A stretch of 64,000 nucleotides of DNA from Neorickettsia sennetsu str. Miyayama. GTDB taxonomy: Bacteria > Pseudomonadota > Alphaproteobacteria > Rickettsiales > Anaplasmataceae. The notes under the pieces are model-generated. The model had not been told where the DNA came from. It searched no databases and saw only the letters and a list, made by a program, of their open reading frames with translations. How positions within the stretch are numbered: the stretch's first letter is position 1; the number at the start of each line of letters is the position of its first letter. Location: contig NC_007798.1 in the NCBI RefSeq assembly GCF_000013165.1, positions 372,001-436,000 on the forward strand. The letters are read 5' to 3'. This document shows, piece by piece, positions 18,009 through 26,721 of the stretch. The translations under genes and the position numbers were made by a program.

Positions 18009-18785
18009 CTAATCCGCACTTTTGCTTTCTTGAGGACGAAAAGAATGGGGCCTGCGCATTTGAGCTATTGCCTCCTCCAAAACAGTTAGACTAATAGGAT
18101 CATTCATTCTGTGATCAGCATCACGGAGCAGACGTACTTCTGCATATGGAGCATCTACATGTTCGAGTAGCTCGATGGATTTCTGATATGAAACAATGTA
18201 ATCAGCAAGACCATGTAGAAGAATAACTGGACAAGAAATACTTAATTTTTTGTCTAATATTAGGTTTTTTTTACCATCCTCTAAAAATGCCTTAGTGACT
18301 AGGAGTTCCCTGCCATTTTCAAATGAAAAAATAAAGTAACCTTGCTCTATAAGTTTTTGACGTGTTTCAGGAGTAAATTGTTTGTCGAGATCTGCAGTAA
18401 AATCAGGTGCAGCAGCAATTCCAATTAGTCCCTTCACTCTTTCCGGTAAAGCCTTAGCCAATGCGAACATCATCCAACCACTCATGCTTGAGCCGATTAA
18501 AATCTGCTTACCAGTGGTCACATTTTCTAGCACCTCAAGTGCGTTTTGGGTCCAGATACTTATACTGCCCTCTTGGAAATCTCCATCTGATAGGCCATGG
18601 CCAAAGTAATCAAATCTAGTAAAAGTAATTCCATTTTCTTCGCAAAAAAGCCTCAAATGTTCCGATTTGGTGCTTGTCATATCTGATGCACGACCGCACA
18701 TGAAAAGAATTCCATCATCGGAGGGGCCTGCAAAGGTTTGGTAGGCTATTTTTCCGGTTAGTGTAGACAAATATTGCGTAGACAT
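18009..18785 (-). CDS. Alpha/beta hydrolase
   Basis: A 258-residue serine hydrolase, starting at MSTQYLSTLTGKIAY; 21 more residues upstream are in frame but unlike the family start. The nucleophile elbow is GSSMSGW, the acid is probably in HGLADYIV, and the histidine is in DADHRM. The fold resembles the small serine aminopeptidase/ABHD10-type hydrolases common in alphaproteobacteria; the substrate is unknown. It is the last gene of a minus-strand series after pepA, purN and cytochrome c, and a structured RNA candidate lies just upstream. Confidence 0.85.
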   Translation of the reverse strand: MSTQYLSTLTGKIAYQTFAGPSDDGILFMCGRASDMTSTKSEHLRLFCEENGITFTRFDYFGHGLSDGDFQEGSISIWTQNALEVLENVTTGKQILIGSSMSGWMMFALAKALPERVKGLIGIAAAPDFTADLDKQFTPETRQKLIEQGYFIFSFENGRELLVTKAFLEDGKKNLILDKKLSISCPVILLHGLADYIVSYQKSIELLEHVDAPYAEVRLLRDADHRMNDPISLTVLEEAIAQMRRPHSFRPQESKSAD

Positions 18786-18864
18786 CAAATACCCGATCTG
18801 CGAGAACCGTGCAATTTTAACTTGTCTTTTGCGGAAAGAAAACAACAAAGGAGTAGAAACCCCG

Positions 18865-18968
18865 ATCCTACTGACCTCTCGATTCTAGACCAGGGGTAGT
18901 GAACCCAAAAAGGCTCGAAGGCACACCACCCCAGGCTTCAATATTATCAAGGCAGTCAGAAGGAACAT
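18865..18968 (-). ncRNA. Candidate structured RNA, rod-shaped (6S-like?)
   Basis: Read on the minus strand, the interval between cytochrome c and the hydrolase folds into one long rod. CTGAC (18955-18959) pairs with GTCAG (18871-18875), CTTGAT with ATCGAG, CC-GGGGT-GTG with CAC-ACCCC-GG, and GAGCC with GGTTC at the tip. Small internal loops separate the helices. A long interrupted rod is the shape of 6S RNA, and the tip sequence recalls alphaproteobacterial 6S from memory, but the length (about 100 bases) is short for it. No coding frame is evident here. The ends and identity are uncertain. Confidence 0.4.
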
Positions 18969-18974
18969 TTATGT

Positions 18975-19514
18975 TTATTCTGGCAGCGGAACAGGTGAAT
19001 CAGAGAGACTACGTAGGTATGCGATTAGATTTGCTATATCCTGAGGATTGGAAAGTCCCGCAAATGACATCTTAGTTCCCTTGATGTACTGGGCTGGTTT
19101 GTATAGTAGATGTATCATTGAGTTATAATCCCAGGTACCACCTTTTTCCAGTAAAGCTTTGGAATATTTAAATGCATCCCCCAAGTGGGCTTTATTTTTT
19201 CCCAAAATATCCCAAAGATTAGGACCAACTTTGTTATGTCCACCCTTCTCAAAGGTGTGACAGGCAACGCACTTTTTAGCTAATTTTTTACCCTCTTCTA
19301 TGTTTGCATCTTTGAAGAAGGTAGTCATATCAACGGCTGCCGGATCAAATTTGTTTGTTTGTGACTCTATAGTCTCAGCACTCGTAACTGCATATTGGTA
19401 ATGTGTAACCTCTCTGGGATGGTAGAGGGCATCCACTACGTTGCTTACCGACAGAACCGTTATTCCAAAGAGAAGCACAGATGCAAAAAGCTTATTAAAT
19501 TCCAGATCTTTCAT
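18975..19514 (-). CDS. Membrane-anchored c-type cytochrome
   Basis: A 179-residue cytochrome c. Residues about 8-27 are an uncleaved-type membrane anchor (FNKLFASVLLFGITVLSV). The mature domain has the haem site CVACH and the distal methionine in KGTKMSFAGL, as in the cytochrome c552/CycM group that carries electrons from complex III to the oxidase. I chose the start MKDLEF (19514); 10 upstream residues are in frame but unlike the family. The CcmC haem-export protein needed for its maturation is encoded elsewhere in this window. Confidence 0.9.
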   Translation of the reverse strand: MKDLEFNKLFASVLLFGITVLSVSNVVDALYHPREVTHYQYAVTSAETIESQTNKFDPAAVDMTTFFKDANIEEGKKLAKKCVACHTFEKGGHNKVGPNLWDILGKNKAHLGDAFKYSKALLEKGGTWDYNSMIHLLYKPAQYIKGTKMSFAGLSNPQDIANLIAYLRSLSDSPVPLPE

Positions 19515-19655
19515 GAGAAAATGATGATAACAGGCGTACTGCACGAGGAAATGATATACGAACTAACTACCTTTCTTCAATGGGTATGAAAACCTGAGTA
19601 TGTATTTTTTATGTAGAAAAGTTGCAGTCTTATTTATTGTTTCTTCATTTGCGTT

Positions 19656-20234
19656 TTATCCCTGTAAAATAATAAAGTCTTCCTCTACATTGTCGGTAAG
19701 TACCTTTTCAACGGCAATTGGGAAACATTTGTGCTCAGCTTTGAGTATTCTCTCACTTAGTGATTTGACAGTGTCGTTTTTAAGCACCGGAACGGCACCT
19801 TGGACAATTATTTTTCCTGCATCAACCTCGGGGGTGACGTAGTGCACAGTGCACCCAGCGATCTTTACCCCTGCTGCCAGCGCTTCTGCTTGGGCGTTTA
19901 ATCCCCTGAATGATGGTAGTAAGGAAGGGTGAATATTGATGATGTCACACCCAACTCTCGATATGAAGTCCTTACTTAGTATTTTCATGAAACCGGCCAA
20001 ACATATAAGATCCACCTTTACATATGACAGTACAGTGAGTATTTCCTCCTCTGAGGTGCAAATTCGTGTATCTATGCCGTAAGTGTGGGCTATGCTAATA
20101 CCAGCAGCATCGGGCTTATTTGAAATAACAAGAGCAACAGAGAAAATTTTTTTTCCTTCATTTTTGGAAAACTCCAGCAGGGACTTCATGTTCGAGCCCC
20201 TGCCTGAAATAAAAATGGCAACCTTTTTTCTCAT
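19656..20234 (-). CDS. purN: Phosphoribosylglycinamide formyltransferase
   Basis: Third step of purine synthesis: transfers formyl from 10-formyl-tetrahydrofolate to GAR. The N-terminal FISGRGSNMKSLLE binds the phosphoribosyl group. The catalytic trio is present: Asn and His in INIHPSLLPSF and Asp in VTPEVDAGKII. Length (192) is normal. It starts 59 bp after the pepA stop on the same strand. Purine synthesis is retained in Anaplasmataceae but lost in Rickettsia, which fits the host group. Confidence 0.94.
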   Translation of the reverse strand: MRKKVAIFISGRGSNMKSLLEFSKNEGKKIFSVALVISNKPDAAGISIAHTYGIDTRICTSEEEILTVLSYVKVDLICLAGFMKILSKDFISRVGCDIINIHPSLLPSFRGLNAQAEALAAGVKIAGCTVHYVTPEVDAGKIIVQGAVPVLKNDTVKSLSERILKAEHKCFPIAVEKVLTDNVEEDFIILQG

Positions 20235-20293
20235 TCAACCTTCAAAACGCAGAGTCTTATTTCCTGCTATAGGTACGTAAGCAAAGCAAAGAT

Positions 20294-21814
20294 TTACTTG
20301 TAAGTTTCTTTAACTGATTCCGATATAAATTCCGTTAGTAGTCGTACACCAAATCCAGAAGCTCCAATGCTGGAAAAATGGGAAGTACTGTTATTCCATG
20401 CAACGCCGGCAATATCGAGGTGAGCCCATTTTGTTCCGTCGTTTATGAATCGTTTCAAGAATTGAGCTGCTGTTATGCTGTCTGCGCCATGATTTTCTGT
20501 AGAGATGTTCTTCACATCTGCGACTTCAGAATTTATGAGATCATCATAATTTTTTGACATAGGCATTCTCCAGAGTTTCTCACCAACCTTTTTCCCCACA
20601 TTTGCAAGGTTTTCGGCTAATGCATCATCATTAGAGAACAATCCTGCATGATCGTGTCCTAAAGCAACAACTATTGCTCCTGTGAGTGTTGCTACGTCTA
20701 TTACTTGGTTTGCTTTTAAGTGTTCTTGCGCATACCACAAGGCATCTGCGAGTACCAACCTACCTTCTGCGTCAGTGTTGAGTACTTCAATTGTTTTCCC
20801 AGAAGCCGACCTGACTATGTCCCCTGGACGTTGTGCGACTCCTGAAACTGCGTTTTCAACGATCCCGAGTACGGCTGCAACATTTGCTTTCACACCCTGT
20901 TTTGCAATAGCATGAACTGCCCCCAAAACTGTTGCAGAGCCAGCCATATCGGATACCATATGCCACATTCCACGTGCTGGCTTAAGTGAAATACCACCGC
21001 TGTCGAAAGTAACGCCTTTTCCAACAAGAGCGATGTAGGGATCATCTTTATCCACTGCACCGTTATATTTTACCACCACTAATTTTGAAGGGTAAGTGCT
21101 TCCCTGACCAACGCCTAGAAGTGCGTTCATGCCTAATTTCTGCATGCCCTTTTCATCAAGGATTTCGACTTTTAGGTTTGGAGCTGTCTTGGTAATCTCC
21201 TTTACAGCATTGGCATAAGTTTCCGGATTAAGGTGATTTGCGGGTTCATTTATCAGATCCCTAGTTAACTTCATTGATTCAATTAAAGGCTCGACTTTCT
21301 CTCGAAAAACCGAATAGATGTGCTCGTAGTTCTCAATTCCAATTACAAGCCGCTCTAGCGTTATGCTCTTATCATCGGTCTTTTTTGTTTTATATTTATC
21401 GAACGAATAGTCTTTTAGCTTTGCCCCAAAAGCCAGATCCAAGGCATAGTCATCTTTTAAACCATCTAAAAGTACTGTCGCGGAAGAAACATTATTCTTC
21501 TTCATGAGTGAAGCAATCTGTGCTCCTGTTTTCTCTGCGGTATGAGCATCAAAATCTTTTTGTTTTCCAAGCCCAATGAGACACAGTTGTTGCAGTTTTG
21601 GATACCCTTCGACAAGGTCACTGAGAAAAATACAAACGTTTTCCCCAACTTTTCCAGTAAACGAAGTCGAAGCAATGCTTTTGGAGATAAACGAAGAGCT
21701 TTGTTGATCCAAAATGGAAATCCTTCCAAAGAACTCAGAATTTTCATACAGTCCACTGAATAGAATAGGCTCGCTTTGCATTGCCTCTACTGGATTCAAA
21801 AAAAAGACTTCCAT
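20294..21814 (-). CDS. pepA: Leucyl aminopeptidase (M17)
   Basis: Cytosol aminopeptidase of 506 residues, normally a hexamer with two metal ions. The catalytic C-terminal domain has GKGVTFDSGGISLKP (metal-binding Lys and Asp) and the signature NTDAEGRLVLADA. Later motifs include ATLTGAIVVALG and AHLDIAGVAW. I chose ATG 21814 (MEVFFLNP), preceded by AGGAG 5 bases upstream. The longer in-frame reading would run through the tRNA-His gene and is rejected. The gene lies 46 bp downstream of tRNA-His and probably shares its promoter. Confidence 0.94.
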   Translation of the reverse strand: MEVFFLNPVEAMQSEPILFSGLYENSEFFGRISILDQQSSSFISKSIASTSFTGKVGENVCIFLSDLVEGYPKLQQLCLIGLGKQKDFDAHTAEKTGAQIASLMKKNNVSSATVLLDGLKDDYALDLAFGAKLKDYSFDKYKTKKTDDKSITLERLVIGIENYEHIYSVFREKVEPLIESMKLTRDLINEPANHLNPETYANAVKEITKTAPNLKVEILDEKGMQKLGMNALLGVGQGSTYPSKLVVVKYNGAVDKDDPYIALVGKGVTFDSGGISLKPARGMWHMVSDMAGSATVLGAVHAIAKQGVKANVAAVLGIVENAVSGVAQRPGDIVRSASGKTIEVLNTDAEGRLVLADALWYAQEHLKANQVIDVATLTGAIVVALGHDHAGLFSNDDALAENLANVGKKVGEKLWRMPMSKNYDDLINSEVADVKNISTENHGADSITAAQFLKRFINDGTKWAHLDIAGVAWNNSTSHFSSIGASGFGVRLLTEFISESVKETYK

Positions 21815-21860
21815 AATAACTCCTAGAAAAAGAACAGAGTGGTGCTTCGAAAAAACAACG

Positions 21861-21934
21861 GGCGAACGACCAGATTCGAACTGGCGACATCCAGTACCAC
21901 AAACTGGCGCTCTACCAACTGAGCTACATCCGCC
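21861..21934 (-). tRNA. tRNA-His (anticodon GTG)
   Basis: A full cloverleaf reads on the minus strand. Acceptor stem GCGGATG pairs with CGTTCGC, preceded by an encoded G at position -1 and followed by discriminator C73. The D arm is GCTC/GAGC, anticodon stem CCAGT/ACTGG with loop TTGTGGT (anticodon GTG), and T arm GCCAG-TTCGAAT-CTGGT. The encoded G-1 with C73 is the classical histidine identity, which some other alphaproteobacteria have lost. CCA is not fully encoded. Confidence 0.96.
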
Positions 21935-21959
21935 AAAGTGCACGTCACAGCAAATGGCG

Positions 21960-21988
21960 ATTATACTTTAACATCTTTTGTATATCAA
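21960..21988 (-). promoter_or_regulatory. Sigma70 promoter of tRNA-His (and probably pepA)
   Basis: On the minus strand TTGATA (21983-21988) and a perfect TATAAT (21960-21965) are 17 bases apart. The expected start is about 18 bases before the tRNA. Confidence 0.8.
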
Positions 21989-22143
21989 ACAGTATTCTAG
22001 ATAGCCTCGAGGTTATAGGTGTGAGGAGTCAAATGCATTGCAGCAGCACATACATTTATGTGTTGGTGTAATTATTCATGTGGGGGATCTCTTATTCGAT
22101 CGCAGAAGTATCACAGAAACCTCCTCAGGATCTGGGTATTAGA

Positions 22144-22171
22144 TTGAGTTTCATCAGGAAGAAGATATAAT
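22144..22171 (+). promoter_or_regulatory. Probable promoter of aspS
   Basis: TTGAGT (22144-22149) and TATAAT (22166-22171) are separated by 16 bases. Transcription would start near 22178, leaving a leader of about 90 bases to the chosen aspS start. The remaining sequence from 21989 shows no gene. Confidence 0.55.
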
Positions 22172-22266
22172 TTTCTGGGCTGTGTGTGGGTGGACAGAGT
22201 GGTGTGTTTTTGCACTCATGCAGGGATTTTCGTTACCGCAGTAGATCGATGATGAGGGTCTTTCAT

Positions 22267-24045
22267 ATGGGGGTTGGATTGCTGAAGTCAAGTTATAGAG
22301 ATTGTGGAATTGGCGAAATATCAGAGGAGCACATTGGCAAAGTTATAAAGCTTGCCGGATGGGTTTTTAGAAAAAGGGATCATGGTGCAATTCTTTTCAT
22401 TGACCTGAGAGATGCTTATGGTGTAACACAACTTGTCATATCAGAAAGTATCGATGGTTTTGAGGAGCTCAGATGTGTCTCCTGTGAGAGTGTGATCACG
22501 GTTCAGGGACTAGTTTCGGCAAGATCACCTGAAACAATAAATAGTTCTCTTCAAAATGGTAGAATAGAGGTTATTGTTAAATCCTGGAGCGTGAATTCTC
22601 ATGCCTCTTCATTGCCACTTCAAGTGGATTCCGAGTTTCCTTATCCTGAGGAAACACGGTTGAGGTATAGGTATCTCGATCTTAGGAGGAATAAACTCAA
22701 GAAAAATATCATACTTCGTTCAAAGATTATTTCTGAGATACGGCGGTTTATGGAAGACGAGGGTTTTACAGAATTTCAGACGCCAATACTGACTGCTACC
22801 TCACCAGAAGGGGCTCGTGATTATATCGTTCCCAGTAGGATTCATAAGGGAAAGTTTTACGCTTTGCCCCAGGCGCCACAACAATTCAAGCAGTTGCTTA
22901 TGGTTGCTGGTTTTGATCGATACTTTCAGATAGCACCATGCTTCCGTGATGAGGATTCTCGAGCAGATAGGTCTCCTGGGGAGTTTTATCAATTAGATGT
23001 AGAGATGTCCTTTGTGGGACAAGAGGAGGTATTTGAACTGATGGAACAGCTTTTAAAGCATATCTTCTCAAAGTACTCAAATAGAAAAGTGTCTGGGAGT
23101 TTCGAGCGTATTCCATATAAGGAGTCAATGCTTCTATATGGGACAGATAAGCCTGATCTTAGGAATCCAATAAAAATTGCTGATTTTACTTCTATCTTTA
23201 AGGAATCTGGCCTCGCAGTTTTCATAGAGCAAATACAAAAAGGAGCTGTTGTTCGGGGGATTCCAGCTCCAAATTGCGGGAATAAGCCAAGAAAGTTTTT
23301 TGATGAGATGATAAGATATGCTACCACAGAGCTCTGTGCTCGTGGGTTAGCATACCTTTGTTTTGATAATGGGATTCCTAAGGGGCCGATTGCAAAATTT
23401 TTATCTTCTGAGCAAATAAGTGAGATTGCCAAAAAGGCTTCTCTTGGTAAGGGTGATGCAATTTTTTTCTCATGTGATGCTGAACGAGCAGCTACAAAAA
23501 TTGCTGGGGCCATCAGAAAAAAACTAGGATTGGAACTTTCTCTGCTTGACAACTCAGAGTACAAATTTTGTTGGATTGTTAACTTTCCGTATTTTGAATT
23601 GGATGAAACGACTGGGAAATTAGATTTTTCTCATAACCCTTTTTCTATGCCTGAGGGTGGTTTGGAGGCTCTTAATGGAGATCCGCTGAAAGTTGTATCA
23701 CAGCAGTACGATATTGTTTGCAATGGGGTGGAACTATCGAGTGGTGCTGTAAGAAATCATAAGCCAGAGATAATGTATCGTGCTTTTGAGATACTTGGCC
23801 TAGATAGGGAATATGTAAATCGTGTTTTTGGCGCTTTGATTGAGTCATTTCAGTATGGCGTACCGCCACATGCTGGGATAGCACCTGGAATAGACAGGAT
23901 GGTGATGCTTATTGCAGAAGAGGAAAATATAAGGGAGGTAATTGCATTCCCAATGAACCAAAGATGTGAAGACACACTAATGAGAGCTCCTTCTCCTGTG
24001 GAGACAGAAAGATTACTTGAATGTGGGGTCAAGTTGGTAGAGTAG
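22267..24045 (+). CDS. aspS: Aspartate-tRNA ligase
   Basis: Class II synthetase of about 592 residues, bacterial type. The N-terminal OB-fold anticodon domain (AGWVFRKRDHGAILFIDLRD) is followed by motif 1 (FTEFQTPILTATSPEGARDY), motif 2 (FRDEDSRADRSPGEFYQLD), the bacterial insertion domain, and motif 3 (GIAPGIDRMVMLI). I chose ATG 22267, with GAGGG 8 bases upstream; a longer reading from GTG 22186 adds 27 residues unlike the family. Many alphaproteobacteria use a non-discriminating AspRS with GatCAB to make Asn-tRNA; whether this is so here cannot be seen. Confidence 0.93.
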   Translation: MGVGLLKSSYRDCGIGEISEEHIGKVIKLAGWVFRKRDHGAILFIDLRDAYGVTQLVISESIDGFEELRCVSCESVITVQGLVSARSPETINSSLQNGRIEVIVKSWSVNSHASSLPLQVDSEFPYPEETRLRYRYLDLRRNKLKKNIILRSKIISEIRRFMEDEGFTEFQTPILTATSPEGARDYIVPSRIHKGKFYALPQAPQQFKQLLMVAGFDRYFQIAPCFRDEDSRADRSPGEFYQLDVEMSFVGQEEVFELMEQLLKHIFSKYSNRKVSGSFERIPYKESMLLYGTDKPDLRNPIKIADFTSIFKESGLAVFIEQIQKGAVVRGIPAPNCGNKPRKFFDEMIRYATTELCARGLAYLCFDNGIPKGPIAKFLSSEQISEIAKKASLGKGDAIFFSCDAERAATKIAGAIRKKLGLELSLLDNSEYKFCWIVNFPYFELDETTGKLDFSHNPFSMPEGGLEALNGDPLKVVSQQYDIVCNGVELSSGAVRNHKPEIMYRAFEILGLDREYVNRVFGALIESFQYGVPPHAGIAPGIDRMVMLIAEEENIREVIAFPMNQRCEDTLMRAPSPVETERLLECGVKLVE

Positions 24046-24274
24046 GGAACAGTAATACCGAGTGTTTGGGTCAAATGTGGAAGTATGAGGGTGTATTTAT
24101 CCAGCAAGCTTGTCACACACCCTTCCTATCTATTTGTCTAGTTTCTGTTGCAATAGCAAAATGCAGTTGTTATCGGTATATCTGCTCAATTGAATTTTTT
24201 TTAAGTAATCTGTTAGGGACATGATGGGGCGTAATTTGTATCCTAAATACAAGATACCGTGATATTTTTTCTAC

Positions 24275-25252
24275 TTATGTAGTAATCATATTATTTTCTA
24301 GTTCCATTTTGGACTGAAAGACAGAAAGAGTGTTATTTAAACTATTTTGAGTAACTTTTAGTTTCAAGGCTTTCATTACGCCTATCATAGGGGGCACTAC
24401 GTATTTAAGGTGTTGGTTGTGATCAAGTAGTTTACATGTTTTTTGTGACCTACCTATCTTCACTACAGCAGTGTTATTTGAATGGCTAAGTAATTGGACA
24501 TCGCAATTCTCATTTCTCCCAAAGGAGATGATTGTTGCTTTGTTTTTCCTTGCTTCTTGGAGGAGTAATTCGGTATAAGGCGTATCAAAGTTAAGTACAG
24601 CTATACACCCATTTTGGAAAATTTTCGCTTTTTCCATTACAATCAGCTCTCTTAAGTCTATCGACCTATCTTGGTGAAATCTGATATCCGTGATTACTCC
24701 TACCTTTGGAAGTGTGATTTGATTAAATAGATCAACATTTCCACTGCAAGTTGTGTCAACTTCTAAAACCAAAAACTTGCATGGGAAATCCGCGTTTAAT
24801 ATACCTAGGGTGAAACCTGCGAAATTTCCGGTACCATCTTCATTGTAACAGGTTTTACCGTAGTTCTTGAGTAGTGTAACAATCAGGTTTTTTGTTAAGG
24901 TTTTACTGCTGCCAGTGATTCCTATAACAGTTGGTTGATAATTTCTTATTAGGATTGCAGCCAATTTTTCCATTGCTCGCAGCGGGTCATCAACCCTAAT
25001 GATAGGAATTGGAATTTTTGGGCATGCAATATCCTTTTTTGTAATTATTGCCGATGCACCATTCAAATATGCAGTTTCTATAAAACAGGGGATATCATGG
25101 TTCTTTGCATCTGCTATAACGAATATTTCGCCCTTTCCAACCTTTTCACAATTCATTGAAAACTTGCTTCTTGAGATGTCAATTTTTGCTTGGTATTCGC
25201 AAATCAGCTCTGCCTTTAGAATACTTCTAATGAGATCCGCAGTTAATAACAT
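24275..25252 (-). CDS. Degraded and truncated Mur ligase (MurF-like)
   Basis: A 325-residue relative of UDP-MurNAc-tripeptide:D-Ala-D-Ala ligase. The N-terminal domain (about 1-100) and part of the central ATP domain (about 105-310) are recognisable: KVGKGEIFVIADAKNHD, VIGITGS, GNFAGFTLGIL, PKVGVITDI and AVLNFDTPYTELL align with MurF landmarks. The P-loop reads GITGSSKTLTK where MurF has GITGSxGKTTTK, so one glycine is missing. The C-terminal domain (about 130 residues, holding the product-binding part) is absent. It therefore looks inactive as a ligase although the frame is open. Peptidoglycan synthesis is reduced in this group, which would relax selection. Confidence 0.7.
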   Translation of the reverse strand: MLLTADLIRSILKAELICEYQAKIDISRSKFSMNCEKVGKGEIFVIADAKNHDIPCFIETAYLNGASAIITKKDIACPKIPIPIIRVDDPLRAMEKLAAILIRNYQPTVIGITGSSKTLTKNLIVTLLKNYGKTCYNEDGTGNFAGFTLGILNADFPCKFLVLEVDTTCSGNVDLFNQITLPKVGVITDIRFHQDRSIDLRELIVMEKAKIFQNGCIAVLNFDTPYTELLLQEARKNKATIISFGRNENCDVQLLSHSNNTAVVKIGRSQKTCKLLDHNQHLKYVVPPMIGVMKALKLKVTQNSLNNTLSVFQSKMELENNMITT

Positions 25253-25494
25253 AAGCAGTACTTATTGACCACGTATTGGTAGCAGATATTAGGTATTTTG
25301 CGATAAAAGTAAAGCAAAATAATTTATTTTTTTTATATTTAACATAATATTTATATAATAAACTAACTTAAATATAGAGCTAAAAGCATAACATGTAAAT
25401 TTTATTGGGAATATCGATTTTATGTACTTCGAAAAGGTGACATCATCCGTTTTTTGTTGATTGAATTTGAGTTCATTCTATTTGTAAAGCTATA

Positions 25495-26715
25495 ATGTGG
25501 GTTCCGAAAGACCTGTCTGTAATGAACATAAATTACCTTCGTTTAAAGCTTAACACGCGTAGTTTTATCAATAAGTTCTTCTCGTTTGTGTGCGTTTTTT
25601 GCGCTTTTCTTCCGGTAGTTTTCCTTTTTGTACTGCTCTTTAGTACTTTTTCAGGAGCATATAAAGCTCTTCAGCAAACGAAGTTTGCAGTTGACCTGGA
25701 GAAGGTAGGTATTGCATCTGGTGACTTACGTTACGAGATACGGGAAAAGCTCATAAGCTATTTGAAAGATCAGCTTCCATGGGAGGAAGATCCCTTTATT
25801 ATAATGAATTTTTTTAGTAACTATGCGGTAGACGAAGTGTTAGGCGCCTTGAACGTTGGAGAAAAAAAGGTTTGGGCGACAATTTCTGGCGAAGCAGATA
25901 CAGTCCATAAATATCGACGCTCCGGGAGTCCCGGAATGAAAAGGGTTGTCCAGTATTTTTCCGAGCGCGGACTTTTGAAAAAGGCGCTCAATTATAAGCT
26001 TTTCACTAATCCTGATTCTAGAGATAGTAGCCAAGCTGGTATAGTAGGTGCGCTAATCGGATCTTTATATACTGTCTTTGTTAGCTTGTTGGTTTCTTTT
26101 TTTATCGGTGTTCTGACGGCTTTGTGGCTTGGTGAATATAGCAGTAGGAGCAGCATCACGAGAGTCCTTGAAGTGAGTATTAATAATCTTTCATCTACTC
26201 CACCGATTGTATTTGGTATACTTGGCCTAACGTTCTATATAAACTTCCTTGGTTTGCCTAGGTCTTCTTCTCTGGTTGGAGGACTAACCTTAGCATTTAT
26301 AATGTTTCCTATTCTAGTGACTTCTTCTTTACACGCGATCAGGAGTGTACCCGATAATATAAAGCAAGCCGCATTTGCTCTAGGTGCATCAAAGGTTCAG
26401 GTTATCCTACACCATGTATTACCCCTTTCGATGCCAGGCATAATGACCGGAACTATCTTAGGGATTGCAAGGATTTTGGGAGAGTCAGCACCTCTGCTGA
26501 TGATAGGAATGGTTGCGTTTGTTGGTAGCATTCCGGAAAGCATCAGAGAGCCGGCAAATGTTTTTGCGGTGCAGATCTATATATGGGCAACTAGTCCTGA
26601 CATTTCAACGAATGAAAAGACTTCCATTATGGTACTTGTGCTTTTGCTTTTACTTCTTGCGCTGAACTGCGTGGTTCACTTTATTAAAAAGGTATTTCAC
26701 TACGATTTCCACTAA
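25495..26715 (+). CDS. pstA: Phosphate ABC transporter permease PstA
   Basis: A 406-residue inner-membrane permease. One N-terminal membrane helix (about 25-50) is followed by a periplasmic region of about 120 residues, an arrangement of the long alphaproteobacterial PstA, and then five helices from GALIGSLYTVFVSLLVSF onward. The EAA loop that contacts the ATPase is AAFALGASKVQVILHHVLPLSMPGI-like (positions about 298-322). PstB, PstC and PstS are not nearby; the next gene is an ABC ATPase of another type, 6 bp away. Co-transcription is therefore likely without a shared transporter. Confidence 0.88.
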   Translation: MWVPKDLSVMNINYLRLKLNTRSFINKFFSFVCVFCAFLPVVFLFVLLFSTFSGAYKALQQTKFAVDLEKVGIASGDLRYEIREKLISYLKDQLPWEEDPFIIMNFFSNYAVDEVLGALNVGEKKVWATISGEADTVHKYRRSGSPGMKRVVQYFSERGLLKKALNYKLFTNPDSRDSSQAGIVGALIGSLYTVFVSLLVSFFIGVLTALWLGEYSSRSSITRVLEVSINNLSSTPPIVFGILGLTFYINFLGLPRSSSLVGGLTLAFIMFPILVTSSLHAIRSVPDNIKQAAFALGASKVQVILHHVLPLSMPGIMTGTILGIARILGESAPLLMIGMVAFVGSIPESIREPANVFAVQIYIWATSPDISTNEKTSIMVLVLLLLLLALNCVVHFIKKVFHYDFH

Positions 26716-26721
26716 GATATT

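Noticed and set aside
21815-21943. N-terminal extension of PepA
   Set aside because: It would run through the tRNA-His gene; ATG 21814 with AGGAG fits the family start.
21714-21971. Plus-strand frame whose translation ends in a peptide-like NWRHPVPQTGALPTEL
   Set aside because: It is the translated complement of the tRNA-His gene (21861-21934), a common artefact.
22989-23564. Minus-strand 191-codon frame inside aspS
   Set aside because: Antisense shadow of a conserved synthetase.
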